Below, piece after piece: positions 1-7,661 of a stretch of DNA of 36,101 bases. The stretch is from contig NZ_MWIO01000047.1 in the NCBI RefSeq assembly GCF_004799035.1, positions 1 to 36,101 on the forward strand, written 5' to 3'. The DNA is from Rhodanobacter lindaniclasticus. GTDB taxonomy: Bacteria; Pseudomonadota; Gammaproteobacteria; Xanthomonadales; Rhodanobacteraceae. The notes beneath the pieces are model-generated. The model made no database searches and was not told the DNA's origin. It saw only the letters and a list, made by a program, of their open reading frames with translations. The translations under genes and the position numbers were made by a program. Each line of letters starts with the position of its first letter. The stretch's first letter is position 1.

Positions 1-60
1 AGCGCCAGCGCGCCGATCGCCACGGCCAGCGCTGGCCGTGGCGATCGGCGCGCTGGCGCT
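1..60. repeat. Perfect 60-bp palindrome at the sequence edge
   Basis: Bases 1-30 are the exact reverse complement of bases 31-60, with no loop and no mismatch. The right arm reads in frame into the YeiH-family gene and encodes a plausible hydrophobic segment, so it is probably the genuine sequence. The left arm is then an inverted copy of it. A perfect palindrome exactly at a terminus is the usual mark of a fold-back (hairpin) artefact of library preparation or assembly at a contig end. A biological hairpin cannot be excluded from the sequence alone. Confidence 0.9.
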
Positions 61-1006
61 GCTGCTGGGGCGCTGGGTGCCGCTCATCGGCGGGCCGGTG
101 TTCGGCATCGTGCTGGGCATCGTCGTGCGCAACGGGTTCGCTCCGGGCGCGCGCTTCACGCCGGGCATCCAGTTCGGCGGCAAGCAGGTGCTGCAGTGGT
201 CGATCATCGCGCTGGGCTTCGGGCTCAGCCTGACCCAGGTGGCGAAGACCGGGCTGGAGTCGCTGTGGGTGACCCTGATCACGATGAGCATGGCGTTCGT
301 CAGCGCGTGGCTGCTGGGGCGCTGGCTGGGCGTGCACGACAAGCTGAAGATCCTGATCGGCGTGGGCACGGCGATCTGCGGCGGCTCGGCGATCGCCGCG
401 GTGACGCCGATCATCAAGCCGGACGACCACGACACCGCGTTCGCGATCTCCACCATCTTCCTGTTCAACGTGATCGCGGTGCTGCTGTTTCCGCTGCTCG
501 GCCACCTGCTGAACCTGTCCGACCTGGGTTTTGGCCTGTGGGCCGGCACCGCGATCAACGACACCTCCTCGGTGGTGGCCGCCGGCTACAGCTACAGCCA
601 CGCGGCGGGCGACTACGCCACCATCGTCAAGCTGACCCGCGCCACGCTGATCATCCCGATCTGCCTGGTGCTGGCCTTCGTGGTGGCGGCACGCGAGAAG
701 CGCCAGCACGCGCAGGCCGGCGACGCGAACGGCTTCAGCCTGGCGCGCATCTTTCCGTGGTTCATCCTGTGGTTCGTGGTGGCCTCGGGTATCCGCACGC
801 TGGGCCTGGTGCCGGTCGCGATCCAGCCGGCGCTGCACATGCTGGCCGAGTTCATGATCATCGTGGCGCTCACCGCGATCGGGCTCTCCGCCAACCTGCG
901 CAAGATGGTTTCCAGCGGCGCGCGGCCGATCCTGCTGGGGCTGGGCGTGTGGATCGCGGTGGCGGTCAGCAGTCTGCTGGTGCAGTTGCTGATCGGGCGG
1001 CTCTAG
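32..1006 (+). CDS. YeiH/UPF0324 family membrane transporter (putative sulfate exporter), 5'-truncated
   Basis: This is an integral membrane protein of the YeiH (PF03601) family. Many members are annotated as putative sulfate exporters, but the substrate is poorly proven. The reading frame holds about nine to ten hydrophobic segments. Family-typical stretches are the glycine-rich segment GVGTAICGGSAIAA and the later GTAINDTSSVVAAG. Full-length members have some 10-30 more N-terminal residues. Here the frame runs into the terminal palindrome, so the true start is missing, and the GTG at 38 is only the first available start codon. The coordinates begin at the first codon of the right palindrome arm. 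The stop TAG overlaps the stop of the convergent DoxX gene in the shared tetranucleotide CTAG (1003-1006). The family call is confident; the substrate is not. Confidence 0.87.
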   Translation: MAVAIGALALLLGRWVPLIGGPVFGIVLGIVVRNGFAPGARFTPGIQFGGKQVLQWSIIALGFGLSLTQVAKTGLESLWVTLITMSMAFVSAWLLGRWLGVHDKLKILIGVGTAICGGSAIAAVTPIIKPDDHDTAFAISTIFLFNVIAVLLFPLLGHLLNLSDLGFGLWAGTAINDTSSVVAAGYSYSHAAGDYATIVKLTRATLIIPICLVLAFVVAAREKRQHAQAGDANGFSLARIFPWFILWFVVASGIRTLGLVPVAIQPALHMLAEFMIIVALTAIGLSANLRKMVSSGARPILLGLGVWIAVAVSSLLVQLLIGRL

Positions 1007-1416
1007 CGCTTGTCCAGCGAGTACTTGCCCGGCCCGGTGATGCCCAGCAGGATCAGGCCGCCGACGATGCTGATGTTCTTGTAGAAGCTGATCATGCTCA
1101 GGTAGTGGGCCATGCCTTCCATGTTCCAGTAGCGGTGGCCGATCAGCGCCGCGGCCAGGGTGTAGAGGGCGAGCGCGAGCGCCAGCGGCCGCGTGTAGAA
1201 GCCGAGCACGATCAGGATGCCCACGACGAACTCCATCAGCACCGCGATCAGGGTCAGCAGGCCCGGCAGCGGCATGCCGGTGGAGGTCATGTAGGTGACG
1301 GTGGCGGTGAAGCCGGTGAGCTTGTCCAGCCCGAACTTCACGAACAGCACCATGAGCAGGATGCGGGCCAACAGCAGCAGCTCGTCTTTGCGATTCGCGA
1401 ACAGGTCGTAGCGCAT
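1003..1416 (-). CDS. DoxX family membrane protein
   Basis: A 137-residue integral membrane protein of the DoxX family (PF07681). It has four predicted membrane helices: about 12-30, 48-72, 75-95 and 105-125. Between helices lie family-typical features: an FGLDKLTGF segment after helix 1, and FYKNISIVGG leading into the last helix. DoxX-like proteins are linked to thiosulfate/quinone metabolism and redox stress, but no function is proven for this subfamily. I chose the ATG at 1416 because a GGGAGG ribosome-binding site precedes it; an in-frame ATG at 1443 would add nine polar residues without one. The gene is convergent with, and overlaps by 4 bp, the YeiH-like gene. A second DoxX gene lies at 6464-6853 and a remnant of a third at about 19085. 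Confidence 0.85.
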   Translation of the reverse strand: MRYDLFANRKDELLLLARILLMVLFVKFGLDKLTGFTATVTYMTSTGMPLPGLLTLIAVLMEFVVGILIVLGFYTRPLALALALYTLAAALIGHRYWNMEGMAHYLSMISFYKNISIVGGLILLGITGPGKYSLDKR

Positions 1417-1611
1417 GGTTGCCTCCCTCGCCGTCGGCGTCATCAGCGCAGCGCACCTTCACGCTGCTGGCAAGGCTCGCCGCCGCACCGTGGCGCATGC
1501 GTGGCAGTCATCCACGCGATGCCCGGCGAGGCCCCTCGAGGTCATCCTACGCCATTCGATCGAGGTGCACACCGATGCCGGGACGACCATGCGTGGTGCC
1601 GCAGCGATCTT

Positions 1612-1644
1612 CCGGGCCGCTTTCCCGCGGGGAAAGCGGCCCGG
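1612..1644 (-). terminator. Hairpin terminator downstream of the 255-residue secreted protein gene
   Basis: A perfect 15-bp stem (CCGGGCCGCTTTCCC pairing with its complement) closes on a 3-base GCG loop. It begins 16 bases beyond the stop codon of the minus-strand gene ending at 1660. No clear T-tract follows, which is common in high-GC genomes. Its position and stability support a terminator. Confidence 0.7.
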
Positions 1645-1659
1645 GCGTCATGCGACCCA

Positions 1660-2427
1660 TCAGCGGCCGGGGTTGTAGGTCAGCTCCGCGTCGCGGCGGT
1701 CGACGTGCGACGACTGCTGTTCGATCGTGTCACCGAGTGTCTTGCGCAGGTCGGTGGCGCCGTCCTTGCCGTACACGCTTTCGACCATCTTCCACAGGCT
1801 GGGATCGGCGTCGGCACCCAGCTCCGCCCAACTGGGCGAATAGCTCACCACCATGAAATCGGGTGCGTCGGCGCCGCCGTCCATGACCCGCACGAAACGG
1901 TAGGAGTAGGCCCATTTCGATTTTGCGGCGGCCGCGGTGATCTTCTTCACCGCATCGGTGAACGCCTTGCCCTTGCCGTAGCCGGACTTCAGCTTGAAGT
2001 AGGTGATCTCCATGAGGTCGCTCGACATGCCTTTCGATGCCGTGTGGCTCATCTCGGCCTCCTCCTGGATGAAGACGCTGATCTCGCCTTTGAGGTGCGG
2101 ATTCACCTCCTGCTGGAACGTCGCGTCGCAGGCCTTGCCCTGCGTGCGCATCACGTCGAAATCCGCCCAGCTGACGGGGTCGGAGACATACGAATAGGCG
2201 TAGACGTCGCCGGTCTCGTGGGTCAGTGCCGTCCAGGCGTACTTGAAGCCGTGCTCGGCCAGGCACTTGTTGTAGCTCTTGATGCCGGCGAGATACGCCT
2301 GCTGGCTCGCCGGTGCCACGGTGTCGGTGTAGATGCGCGAGACTTTCGCGGGCGCGTCGGCCGCGGCTGCGCCGCCCATGGCCAACAGCAAACCCGCAGA
2401 CAACACACTCAGTGCAATGCCTTTCAT
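1660..2427 (-). CDS. Exported protein of unknown function, 255 residues
   Basis: I do not recognise a family. The start at 2427 is supported by a strong GGGGAGGA ribosome-binding site and gives a clean Sec signal peptide: MKG, a hydrophobic core to about residue 20, and a likely cleavage after AAA around residue 22-24. The mature part is soluble, has two spaced cysteines (near CLAEHG and GKACDAT) that could form a disulfide in the periplasm, and contains several aromatic-rich strands (YAYSYVSD, WAYSYRFVRV). This pattern fits a ferredoxin-like or dimeric alpha/beta-barrel-like fold, but that is a guess. It appears to be a single-gene unit, with a strong hairpin downstream and an AT-rich stretch at about 2545-2560 that could hold its promoter. 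Confidence 0.72.
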   Translation of the reverse strand: MKGIALSVLSAGLLLAMGGAAAADAPAKVSRIYTDTVAPASQQAYLAGIKSYNKCLAEHGFKYAWTALTHETGDVYAYSYVSDPVSWADFDVMRTQGKACDATFQQEVNPHLKGEISVFIQEEAEMSHTASKGMSSDLMEITYFKLKSGYGKGKAFTDAVKKITAAAAKSKWAYSYRFVRVMDGGADAPDFMVVSYSPSWAELGADADPSLWKMVESVYGKDGATDLRKTLGDTIEQQSSHVDRRDAELTYNPGR

Positions 2428-2609
2428 GAGTCCTCCCCGCAGGATCGAAGATCCTGCCCGCATGGTGTCGGGTCTCCGCCGCCACGCCTGTGGCGGCGGC
2501 CCAACCGCGCGAGTATGCGCGCGCCACCCGGCGGCCGGCGGACCCCCGACAGAAAATAAATTCCGGGAAACGGATGCCTCGCCGAGCGTCGCTGGCGCGG
2601 AACATGCTA

Positions 2610-2628
2610 CGCGGCGATGCTCGCCGCG
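2610..2628 (-). terminator. Hairpin terminator after tsaB
   Basis: CGCGGCGA and TCGCCGCG form an 8-bp perfect stem around a TGC loop, starting 5 bases past the tsaB stop codon. No T-tract follows. It is the probable end of the creD-tsaB transcript. Confidence 0.6.
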
Positions 2629-2633
2629 GAGGC

Positions 2634-3326
2634 TTACCCCCGCCCCTGCTCCACCAGGGTCAGCGCCACCTTGTCGCGCAGGTACACCGGCAAGGCGTGT
2701 TCCGGCGCCAGCGCGTGGCCGGCGCGGAACTCGCGCCGCGCCAGTTCGGCGACATGCGCGGCCTGCGGATAACGCAGGCCATCGGCCGAATGCAGCGCAC
2801 CGCTGAGGCGCTGGCTGATCGTCGGCGCGTAGGTGGCCCAGCCGCTGCCGACCACCTGCCAGGCGGCGGCCGCGGGCAGTTCCAGGGTCTCGGCCGTGCA
2901 GATGCGCTCCTCGTCCAGCGCCAGCAGACCGCCGTTGTCGTCGCGGCGATAGCTGGCGGCGTAGATCTCGCCCATGCGCGCGTCGATCACGGCGAGGATC
3001 GCGGTGCCCGCTTCTTCCGGCGCTTCCAGCGCCAGCGCGGCCAGCGACGAAATGGTGACTACCGGCAAGTCCAGCGCCAAGGCCATGCCCTGCGCCAGCG
3101 ACACGCCCAGGCGCACGCCGGTGAACGCACCGGGGCCGCGGCCCACCGCGATCGCGTCGAGCGCGTGGCGGCCGATGCCGGCTTCGGCCAGCAGTTCGTC
3201 GGCCATCGGCAGCACCAGCTCGGTGTGCCGGCGCGGCGCGATTTCGCTGCGGGCGATCAGTTCCTCGCCGTGGATCAGGGCGACGGAGCAGGCTTCGGTG
3301 GCGGTTTCGATCGCGAGCAGGTTCAT
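2634..3326 (-). CDS. tsaB: tRNA threonylcarbamoyladenosine biosynthesis protein TsaB
   Basis: TsaB (YeaZ) is the inactive-paralogue partner of TsaD in the TsaBDE complex, which places threonylcarbamoyl on A37 of ANN-decoding tRNAs in the cytoplasm. The 230-residue product has the ASKHA-fold start NLLAIETATEACSVAL, the RRHTELVLPM segment at about residue 32, and the hallmark GRGPGAFTGVRLG at about 63-75, which mediates contact with TsaD. The length is normal for the family (about 230). The ATG at 3326 lies in an ATGA overlap with the end of creD, so the two genes are probably translationally coupled; GGAG sits just upstream. No key feature is missing. Confidence 0.95.
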   Translation of the reverse strand: MNLLAIETATEACSVALIHGEELIARSEIAPRRHTELVLPMADELLAEAGIGRHALDAIAVGRGPGAFTGVRLGVSLAQGMALALDLPVVTISSLAALALEAPEEAGTAILAVIDARMGEIYAASYRRDDNGGLLALDEERICTAETLELPAAAAWQVVGSGWATYAPTISQRLSGALHSADGLRYPQAAHVAELARREFRAGHALAPEHALPVYLRDKVALTLVEQGRG

Positions 3327-4669
3327 GATCGCTCCATGATAGCGGCTGACGGCTCGCCCGACGCGGGGGCGTAGGCGTACCAGTCGATGCGCCGGGTCAG
3401 GTACATCATCAGGGCGACCACTGCCAGCAGCACCAGTGCGCCGATCAGCAGCGCGTACTGCTCGGCGGCGATCAACCCGTACAGCATCGCGTAGATCAAG
3501 CCGAGCACGCCGCCGAGCAGCGCACCGGCACGGCGCGCGCGCAACACCGCCATCGCATAGCCGCCCACCAGCAGCACCACCGCCGCGGCGGCCAGCGCAT
3601 AGGCCGGGCCGAAGCCGATCTGCTCGGAGAGCGCCAGCAGCACCACGTAGAACGTGGCCAGCGCCGCGCCGACCAGCAGGTACTGCACCGGATGCACGCG
3701 CAGCCGCTTGAGCACCTCGAACAGGAAGAACGCCACGAAGGTCATCGCGATGAACAGCAGCCCGTATTTCCCCGCGCGCACGTTGCGCTGGTACACGTCG
3801 ACCGGCTGGTACAGCTGCACGCCGAAGCTCGATGCCGCGAGCGCGGAGCACACGTCGTCGCGGTCAGTCCAGTGCTGACCATAGCTGCGGTTGAGATCGA
3901 GCAGATGCCAGCGCGCGCTGAAACCGTGCGCATCGATCGCATGCTCCAGCGGCAGCGCCGCGCCAATGAAGCTGGGATCGTTCCACGGCGCGTGCATCTT
4001 CACGTCGGTGCTGCGCGCCAGCGGCAACAGCTGCAGTGCCTCGGTGCCGGCGAGTTTCAGGGTGATCTGCACGTCGACCGACTGCGCGCCCAGCGCATCC
4101 AGGTCGATCGGCACCACCACGTTCGGCCACGGGCCGAGCCGGTCGGCGGAGGATTCGAAGCGCGCCGGCTGGCCGTTGATGCGCAGCTCGCCCACTTCCT
4201 GCAGCCCGCGCAGGTCGCCCAGCGCCAACCGCAGCTCGGCCTTGCCGGCCTGCCACGGAGCATCGCTGGAGCGACGGAACTGGGCGAGATCCTGCGCGCG
4301 GAACTGCGCGGCCAGCTTCACCGTGGCCACATACACCGGCGCGCTGTAGATGCCATAGCTGCGCGTGTCCACGCTCATCGCCACGTCCAGCGCCAGCGTG
4401 TCGGCCAGGATGCTTTCGCTGCCGGCCTGCCACTGCGGCGCGGTCGCGCCCGCCGGCGTCACCTCGCGCAGCGTCGGCACCACCAGCAGCGGACCGCCCA
4501 GCACCTGCTTGCCGCCCCAGCCCTGCGCAATCTGCGCGATCGCCTGCTGCCGCAACTGCTGGCGCTCGCGCACCAGCTCGCGCACCTGCAGCAGCGGTAT
4601 CGTCATCAGCAACGCCAGCAACCCGACCCCCAGCACCTTGGCGGTCACCGTCTGTGTCCACTTGCCCAT
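3323..4669 (-). CDS. creD: Inner membrane protein CreD
   Basis: A CreD family (PF06123) inner membrane protein of 448 residues, close to E. coli CreD (450). It has one N-terminal membrane helix (about 8-25), a large periplasmic domain carrying WGGKQVLGGPLLVVP at about residue 47, and five C-terminal helices from about residue 305 to 430. In enterobacteria creD is a target of the CreBC two-component system and affects envelope and beta-lactam responses. No creB or creC lies here, so the control is unknown. The start ATG at 4669 has GGGGAG upstream. The 3' end overlaps tsaB by 4 bp, an unusual pairing of an envelope-stress gene with a tRNA-modification gene. Confidence 0.93.
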   Translation of the reverse strand: MGKWTQTVTAKVLGVGLLALLMTIPLLQVRELVRERQQLRQQAIAQIAQGWGGKQVLGGPLLVVPTLREVTPAGATAPQWQAGSESILADTLALDVAMSVDTRSYGIYSAPVYVATVKLAAQFRAQDLAQFRRSSDAPWQAGKAELRLALGDLRGLQEVGELRINGQPARFESSADRLGPWPNVVVPIDLDALGAQSVDVQITLKLAGTEALQLLPLARSTDVKMHAPWNDPSFIGAALPLEHAIDAHGFSARWHLLDLNRSYGQHWTDRDDVCSALAASSFGVQLYQPVDVYQRNVRAGKYGLLFIAMTFVAFFLFEVLKRLRVHPVQYLLVGAALATFYVVLLALSEQIGFGPAYALAAAAVVLLVGGYAMAVLRARRAGALLGGVLGLIYAMLYGLIAAEQYALLIGALVLLAVVALMMYLTRRIDWYAYAPASGEPSAAIMERS

Positions 4670-4755
4670 CGCATTCGCTCCCCGTTGGCGGAGCGTCGAT
4701 CACACCAGTGCGGGCGGCCTTGCAGCGGGCGACGGCGGGCGGGATGCGGGCCGAG

Positions 4756-5532
4756 TCATGGCGTCGCGGGGGAACTGGACGCCGCGATGGCGGCGCGCAA
4801 CTGCCGATAGCCCTCGACCAGTCGCGGACCGGGTCGGCCGAGGAATGCCTCGCTGATCGCATGGATGCGGTCGTGGCGCACCGCCGGCACGTCGGCCCAG
4901 TCAGGGCGCTCGCGCACCTTGTCGGCGCGGTAGTTCTCCACCTTCACGCCGCACCAGCTCATCACCACGATGTCGGGGCGCTCGGCCGCCGCGTCGGCAT
5001 AGTGCAGCGGCACGCTGCGGGCATCCACCTCACCCCACGGATTGAGGCCGCCGGCAAGGTGGATGATGTCGTTCACCCAGGAATGCCGGGCCACTGCGAT
5101 CAATGGTTTGGGCCACCATTCCACCAGCACGCGCGGACGCGTGACGGCCGGCACCGCCGGCATCGCCGCACGCATCGACGCCACCAGCGCCACGCCGCGT
5201 TCGGCCACGCCCAGCGCGGCGGCGATGCGCCGGATGTCCTCGTACACGTCATCCAGCGATTGCGGATCGCACACCAGGGTGGCCAACCCCGCCGCATGCA
5301 GTTCGGCGACCACCTGCTCGTGCCCCGGCACGGTCAGCGAACTCAGCACCAGGTCCGGCTCCAGCGCCTGCACCGCCGCCACATCCAGATCCAGATCGCG
5401 CCCGGTACTGGGCAACTGCGCCACCACCTCGGGCGGGTAATCGGAATCGGCATCCACGCCGACCAGCTGGTCGGCACAGCCGAGCGCGCAAACGATCTCG
5501 GTGTTGGAGCAGGTGTGGGAGAAGATGCGCAT
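4756..5532 (-). CDS. BtuF-like periplasmic-binding-fold protein (cobalamin-binding type), no signal peptide
   Basis: The protein has the single-domain periplasmic-binding-protein fold (PF01497) used by BtuF/FhuD-type receptors for corrinoids and siderophores. Family features are the N-terminal strand MRIFSHTCSNTEIVCALG, VGVDADSDYP at about residue 25-35, the EPDLVLSS segment at about 60, and a tryptophan-rich middle (VEWWPKPLIA). The product is 258 residues from the ATG at 5532; a TTG at 5589 would add 19 non-hydrophobic residues. Neither start gives a signal peptide or lipobox, so an ordinary periplasmic receptor role is doubtful. No permease or ATPase gene is adjacent. It follows the dioxygenase gene on the same strand. 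The ribosome-binding site is weak. Confidence 0.8.
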   Translation of the reverse strand: MRIFSHTCSNTEIVCALGCADQLVGVDADSDYPPEVVAQLPSTGRDLDLDVAAVQALEPDLVLSSLTVPGHEQVVAELHAAGLATLVCDPQSLDDVYEDIRRIAAALGVAERGVALVASMRAAMPAVPAVTRPRVLVEWWPKPLIAVARHSWVNDIIHLAGGLNPWGEVDARSVPLHYADAAAERPDIVVMSWCGVKVENYRADKVRERPDWADVPAVRHDRIHAISEAFLGRPGPRLVEGYRQLRAAIAASSSPATP

Positions 5533-5594
5533 CGGCGTGCCGGCGGCGGGGGCTACCGCAGTGTGGCGCAATGCCGGCGTGCGAGCCAAGGCAT

Positions 5595-5634
5595 GCCTGC
5601 CGGCCGGTTCAGCCCGGGCTTGCCTCCGGCAGGC
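5595..5634 (-). terminator. Possible hairpin spanning the dioxygenase stop codon
   Basis: GCCTGCCGG (5595-5603) and CCGGCAGGC (5626-5634) are perfect 9-bp inverted arms around a 22-base loop that contains the stop codon of the dioxygenase gene. It could end the minus-strand oxidoreductase-DoxX-dioxygenase transcript. No T-tract is present, so it is weak evidence. Confidence 0.35.
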
Positions 5635-6400
5635 CGAACGCGAACGAATCCATCGACAGCACGCCGTAGGTCATGCCGCCTTCGACCAGCCGCGCCGGGT
5701 CCGTGTCGGCGCCTGCACCCACGGCCACCAGCAGCGGCAGGTAGTGCTCCTCGGTCGGATGCGCGCGCTGCGCATGCGGCGCGCGGCGGCGGTAGTCGAC
5801 CAGCGCCTCGACGTCGCGCGCAGCCACCGCAGCACGAATCCAGTCGACGAACTGCTGCGCGTACTCGGGATCACGGATGTGCTGGCGGAATTCGTACAGG
5901 TTGTGGGTGAGGCTGCCGGAGCCGATCACCAGCACGCCACGCTCGCGCAGCGGCGCCAGCGCCTGGCCCAGCCGCAGCGCGCCAGCGGCGTCGATATGCT
6001 GCGGCAGCGAGACCTGGAACACCGGCACGTCGGCGTCCGGAAGCAGATAGCGCAGCGGCACCCACGCGCCGTGATCGAGGCCGCGACGTTCATCGAGTGC
6101 CACCTCGAAACCGGCCTGCGCGAGCAGCTCCGCGGCATCCCGTGCCAGCGCCGGCGCGCCCGGTGCGGGGTACTGCAACTGGTACAGCGGCGGCGGGAAG
6201 CCGCCGAAGTCGTGGATCGTTTCCGGCGCGGCGCTGCTGCCCACGCACACGCCCCGCGTCTGCCAGTGCGGCGACACCACCAGCACGGCGGTGAGGCCGC
6301 GCAGCGACCGGCCAATGGCGCGCAGGTTCGGGCCAAGCAGGCCCGGTTCCAGCGCGAACATCGGCGAACCGTGGGAGATGAAGATCGAGGGAGCGGTCAT
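5609..6400 (-). CDS. Class III extradiol ring-cleavage dioxygenase family protein (LigB/YgiD type)
   Basis: A LigB-superfamily (PF02900) protein of 263 residues, the size of the DODA/YgiD group, which cleaves catechol-type rings such as L-DOPA using a mononuclear metal centre. Candidate metal or catalytic histidines are His10 in ISHGSP, His45 in VSPHW, His110 in LDHGAW, His166 in GSGSLTHN, and the late HPTEEHYLPL segment. All are in family-conserved contexts. I chose the ATG at 6400, which has AAGGAA upstream, over an in-frame start at 6421. It is downstream of a DoxX gene and an NAD(P)-binding oxidoreductase, all divergent from a LysR gene, which suggests a LysR-controlled unit for aromatic or quinone-type compounds. 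The substrate is unknown. Confidence 0.9.
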   Translation of the reverse strand: MTAPSIFISHGSPMFALEPGLLGPNLRAIGRSLRGLTAVLVVSPHWQTRGVCVGSSAAPETIHDFGGFPPPLYQLQYPAPGAPALARDAAELLAQAGFEVALDERRGLDHGAWVPLRYLLPDADVPVFQVSLPQHIDAAGALRLGQALAPLRERGVLVIGSGSLTHNLYEFRQHIRDPEYAQQFVDWIRAAVAARDVEALVDYRRRAPHAQRAHPTEEHYLPLLVAVGAGADTDPARLVEGGMTYGVLSMDSFAFGLPEASPG

Positions 6401-6463
6401 GGCGATTCCTTGAAAAGGCAACGGGCACCGATGCGCCCGTTGCAGGGGACGGCACGTCGGAAA

Positions 6464-6853
6464 TCAGGCGCTGCGGCGCTTGTCCCACAGGTGATCCAGG
6501 CTGAGCGCGCCGGCACCGTGGGCGGCGAGCATCAGGAAACCGCCGGCCATCGCCACGTTCTTCCAGAAGTTAATCGCCTGCGCGGCGTCGGCGAGATTGG
6601 CGTGGAACACCGCGGCGCTGGCCAGCGAGAACGCGGCGAGCGCCAGCGCGACCCAGCGGGTGAATGCACCGCTGAGAATGGCCAGGCCACCACCGAGTTC
6701 CAGCGCGATCACCAGCGGCAGCAGGCCGCCCGGCAGGCCGGCGGATTCCATGTATTGCTGGGTGCCGGCATAGGCGGCGATCTTGCCCCAGCCGGAAATG
6801 ATGAAGATGAGCGAAAGGCCGACGCGGCCGGCCAACGTGAGCGGAGCGTTCAT
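6464..6853 (-). CDS. DoxX family membrane protein (second copy)
   Basis: A 129-residue DoxX family protein with four hydrophobic helices (about 6-24, 43-62, 65-85 and 98-115). It has the family segment FIISGWGKIAAYAG after helix 1 and INFWKNVAMAGGFLML towards the C terminus. The ATG at 6853 is preceded by AAGGAA. It sits between the oxidoreductase and dioxygenase genes with gaps of 49 and 63 bases, so it is likely co-transcribed. It is distinct from the DoxX gene at 1003-1416, and its middle (about residues 44-75) is clearly related to the remnant at 19085-19173. The role is inferred only: small membrane proteins of this family often accompany quinone- or thiol-stress genes. Confidence 0.87.
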   Translation of the reverse strand: MNAPLTLAGRVGLSLIFIISGWGKIAAYAGTQQYMESAGLPGGLLPLVIALELGGGLAILSGAFTRWVALALAAFSLASAAVFHANLADAAQAINFWKNVAMAGGFLMLAAHGAGALSLDHLWDKRRSA

Positions 6854-6902
6854 GGGAATTCCTTGGATGAGAGAGAGTGATGGGCGGCCGACGCGGGATG
6901 CG

Positions 6903-7535
6903 TCAGGCCTTGCGGATCCAGGTCGGCGCGATCGAGGTGCCGAGGCCGGCGCCGTAGCCGAGATAGATGTTCAGCGCGGCCAGCGGTTCGAGGTAGCGCG
7001 CGTTCTTCAGCGGGCCGGCATCGACCGGCGTGAAGCCAAGGCTTTCGATCAGCGCCTTCGCGGTCTGCTTCGCCCGTTCGCTGTCACCCGCGAAGAACGC
7101 CGGGGCGATCTGGCCATCGGCAAACTGCGGACCGTCGGCCAGCACCTGCGCGAACAGCGTGTTGAACGCCTTGACCACCTCCGCTTCGGGCACGGCCTTG
7201 GCGATCTCCTCGGCGGCCGAGGTGTCGTGGCCCAGGGTCAGGCCCATGTAGTCGGCGGTCAGCGGGTTGGTGATGTCGACGACGACCTTGCCCGCCAGCG
7301 AACCCAGCGAACGCAGCGCCGGCACCGCATCGACGTAACCGGTGGCGACGATGACGACGTCCGAACCGGTCAGGGCGTCGGCCGGGGCGGCGGCCACCGC
7401 GCCGGGATTGGCGGCGGCCAGCGCCTGCGCCTTGGCCAGGTCGCGCGCGGTGATGCGCACGGCATGGCCGGCGCGGGTGAGTTGCCCGGCGAGCGCCGAG
7501 CCCATGTTGCCGGTACCGATCAGGGTGATGTTCAT
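6903..7535 (-). CDS. NAD(P)-binding oxidoreductase, F420-dependent NADP reductase-like
   Basis: A 210-residue Rossmann-fold protein of the NADP-oxidoreductase coenzyme-F420-dependent family (PF03807). The dinucleotide-binding loop is ITLIGTGNMGSALAG at residues 3-17, followed by ITARDLAKA. The segment VVDITNPLTADYMGLTLGHDTSAAEEI and VVKAFNTLFAQVL are typical of this group. Proteobacterial members probably use NADPH with an unknown partner rather than F420. The ATG at 7535 is preceded by GGAG. It is the first gene of a minus-strand unit continuing into DoxX and the extradiol dioxygenase, and is divergent from a LysR regulator 126 bases away. Confidence 0.88.
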   Translation of the reverse strand: MNITLIGTGNMGSALAGQLTRAGHAVRITARDLAKAQALAAANPGAVAAAPADALTGSDVVIVATGYVDAVPALRSLGSLAGKVVVDITNPLTADYMGLTLGHDTSAAEEIAKAVPEAEVVKAFNTLFAQVLADGPQFADGQIAPAFFAGDSERAKQTAKALIESLGFTPVDAGPLKNARYLEPLAALNIYLGYGAGLGTSIAPTWIRKA

Positions 7536-7661
7536 GTGTGGTCTCCGTCTGTGGCCCGGGACATCCTGGGCATGGGGAGTACTCTATTGATCAACGAAAT
7601 GCGGATAAATAAGCTATGCATTGACTAACTGTCTCGATTTACGAGACAAAAGGACGGTACC
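7536..7661. promoter_or_regulatory. Divergent promoter region between the oxidoreductase operon and the LysR gene
   Basis: The 126-base gap is AT-rich by local standards, especially at 7584-7655. It contains TGTCTCG-ATTTA-CGAGACA (7630-7648), a 7-bp perfect inverted repeat of the T-N11-A type bound by LysR proteins, and the short palindrome TTGATCAA (7587-7594). Several hexamers could serve as -35 or -10 elements (TTGATC at 7587, TTGACT at 7621), but no pair is convincing. The location supports autoregulation of the LysR gene together with control of the operon. Confidence 0.7.

Noticed and set aside
196..2559. A plus-strand open frame across yeiH, doxX and the secreted protein gene
   Set aside because: It crosses three well-supported genes on both strands, and its composition is that of out-of-frame high-GC DNA.
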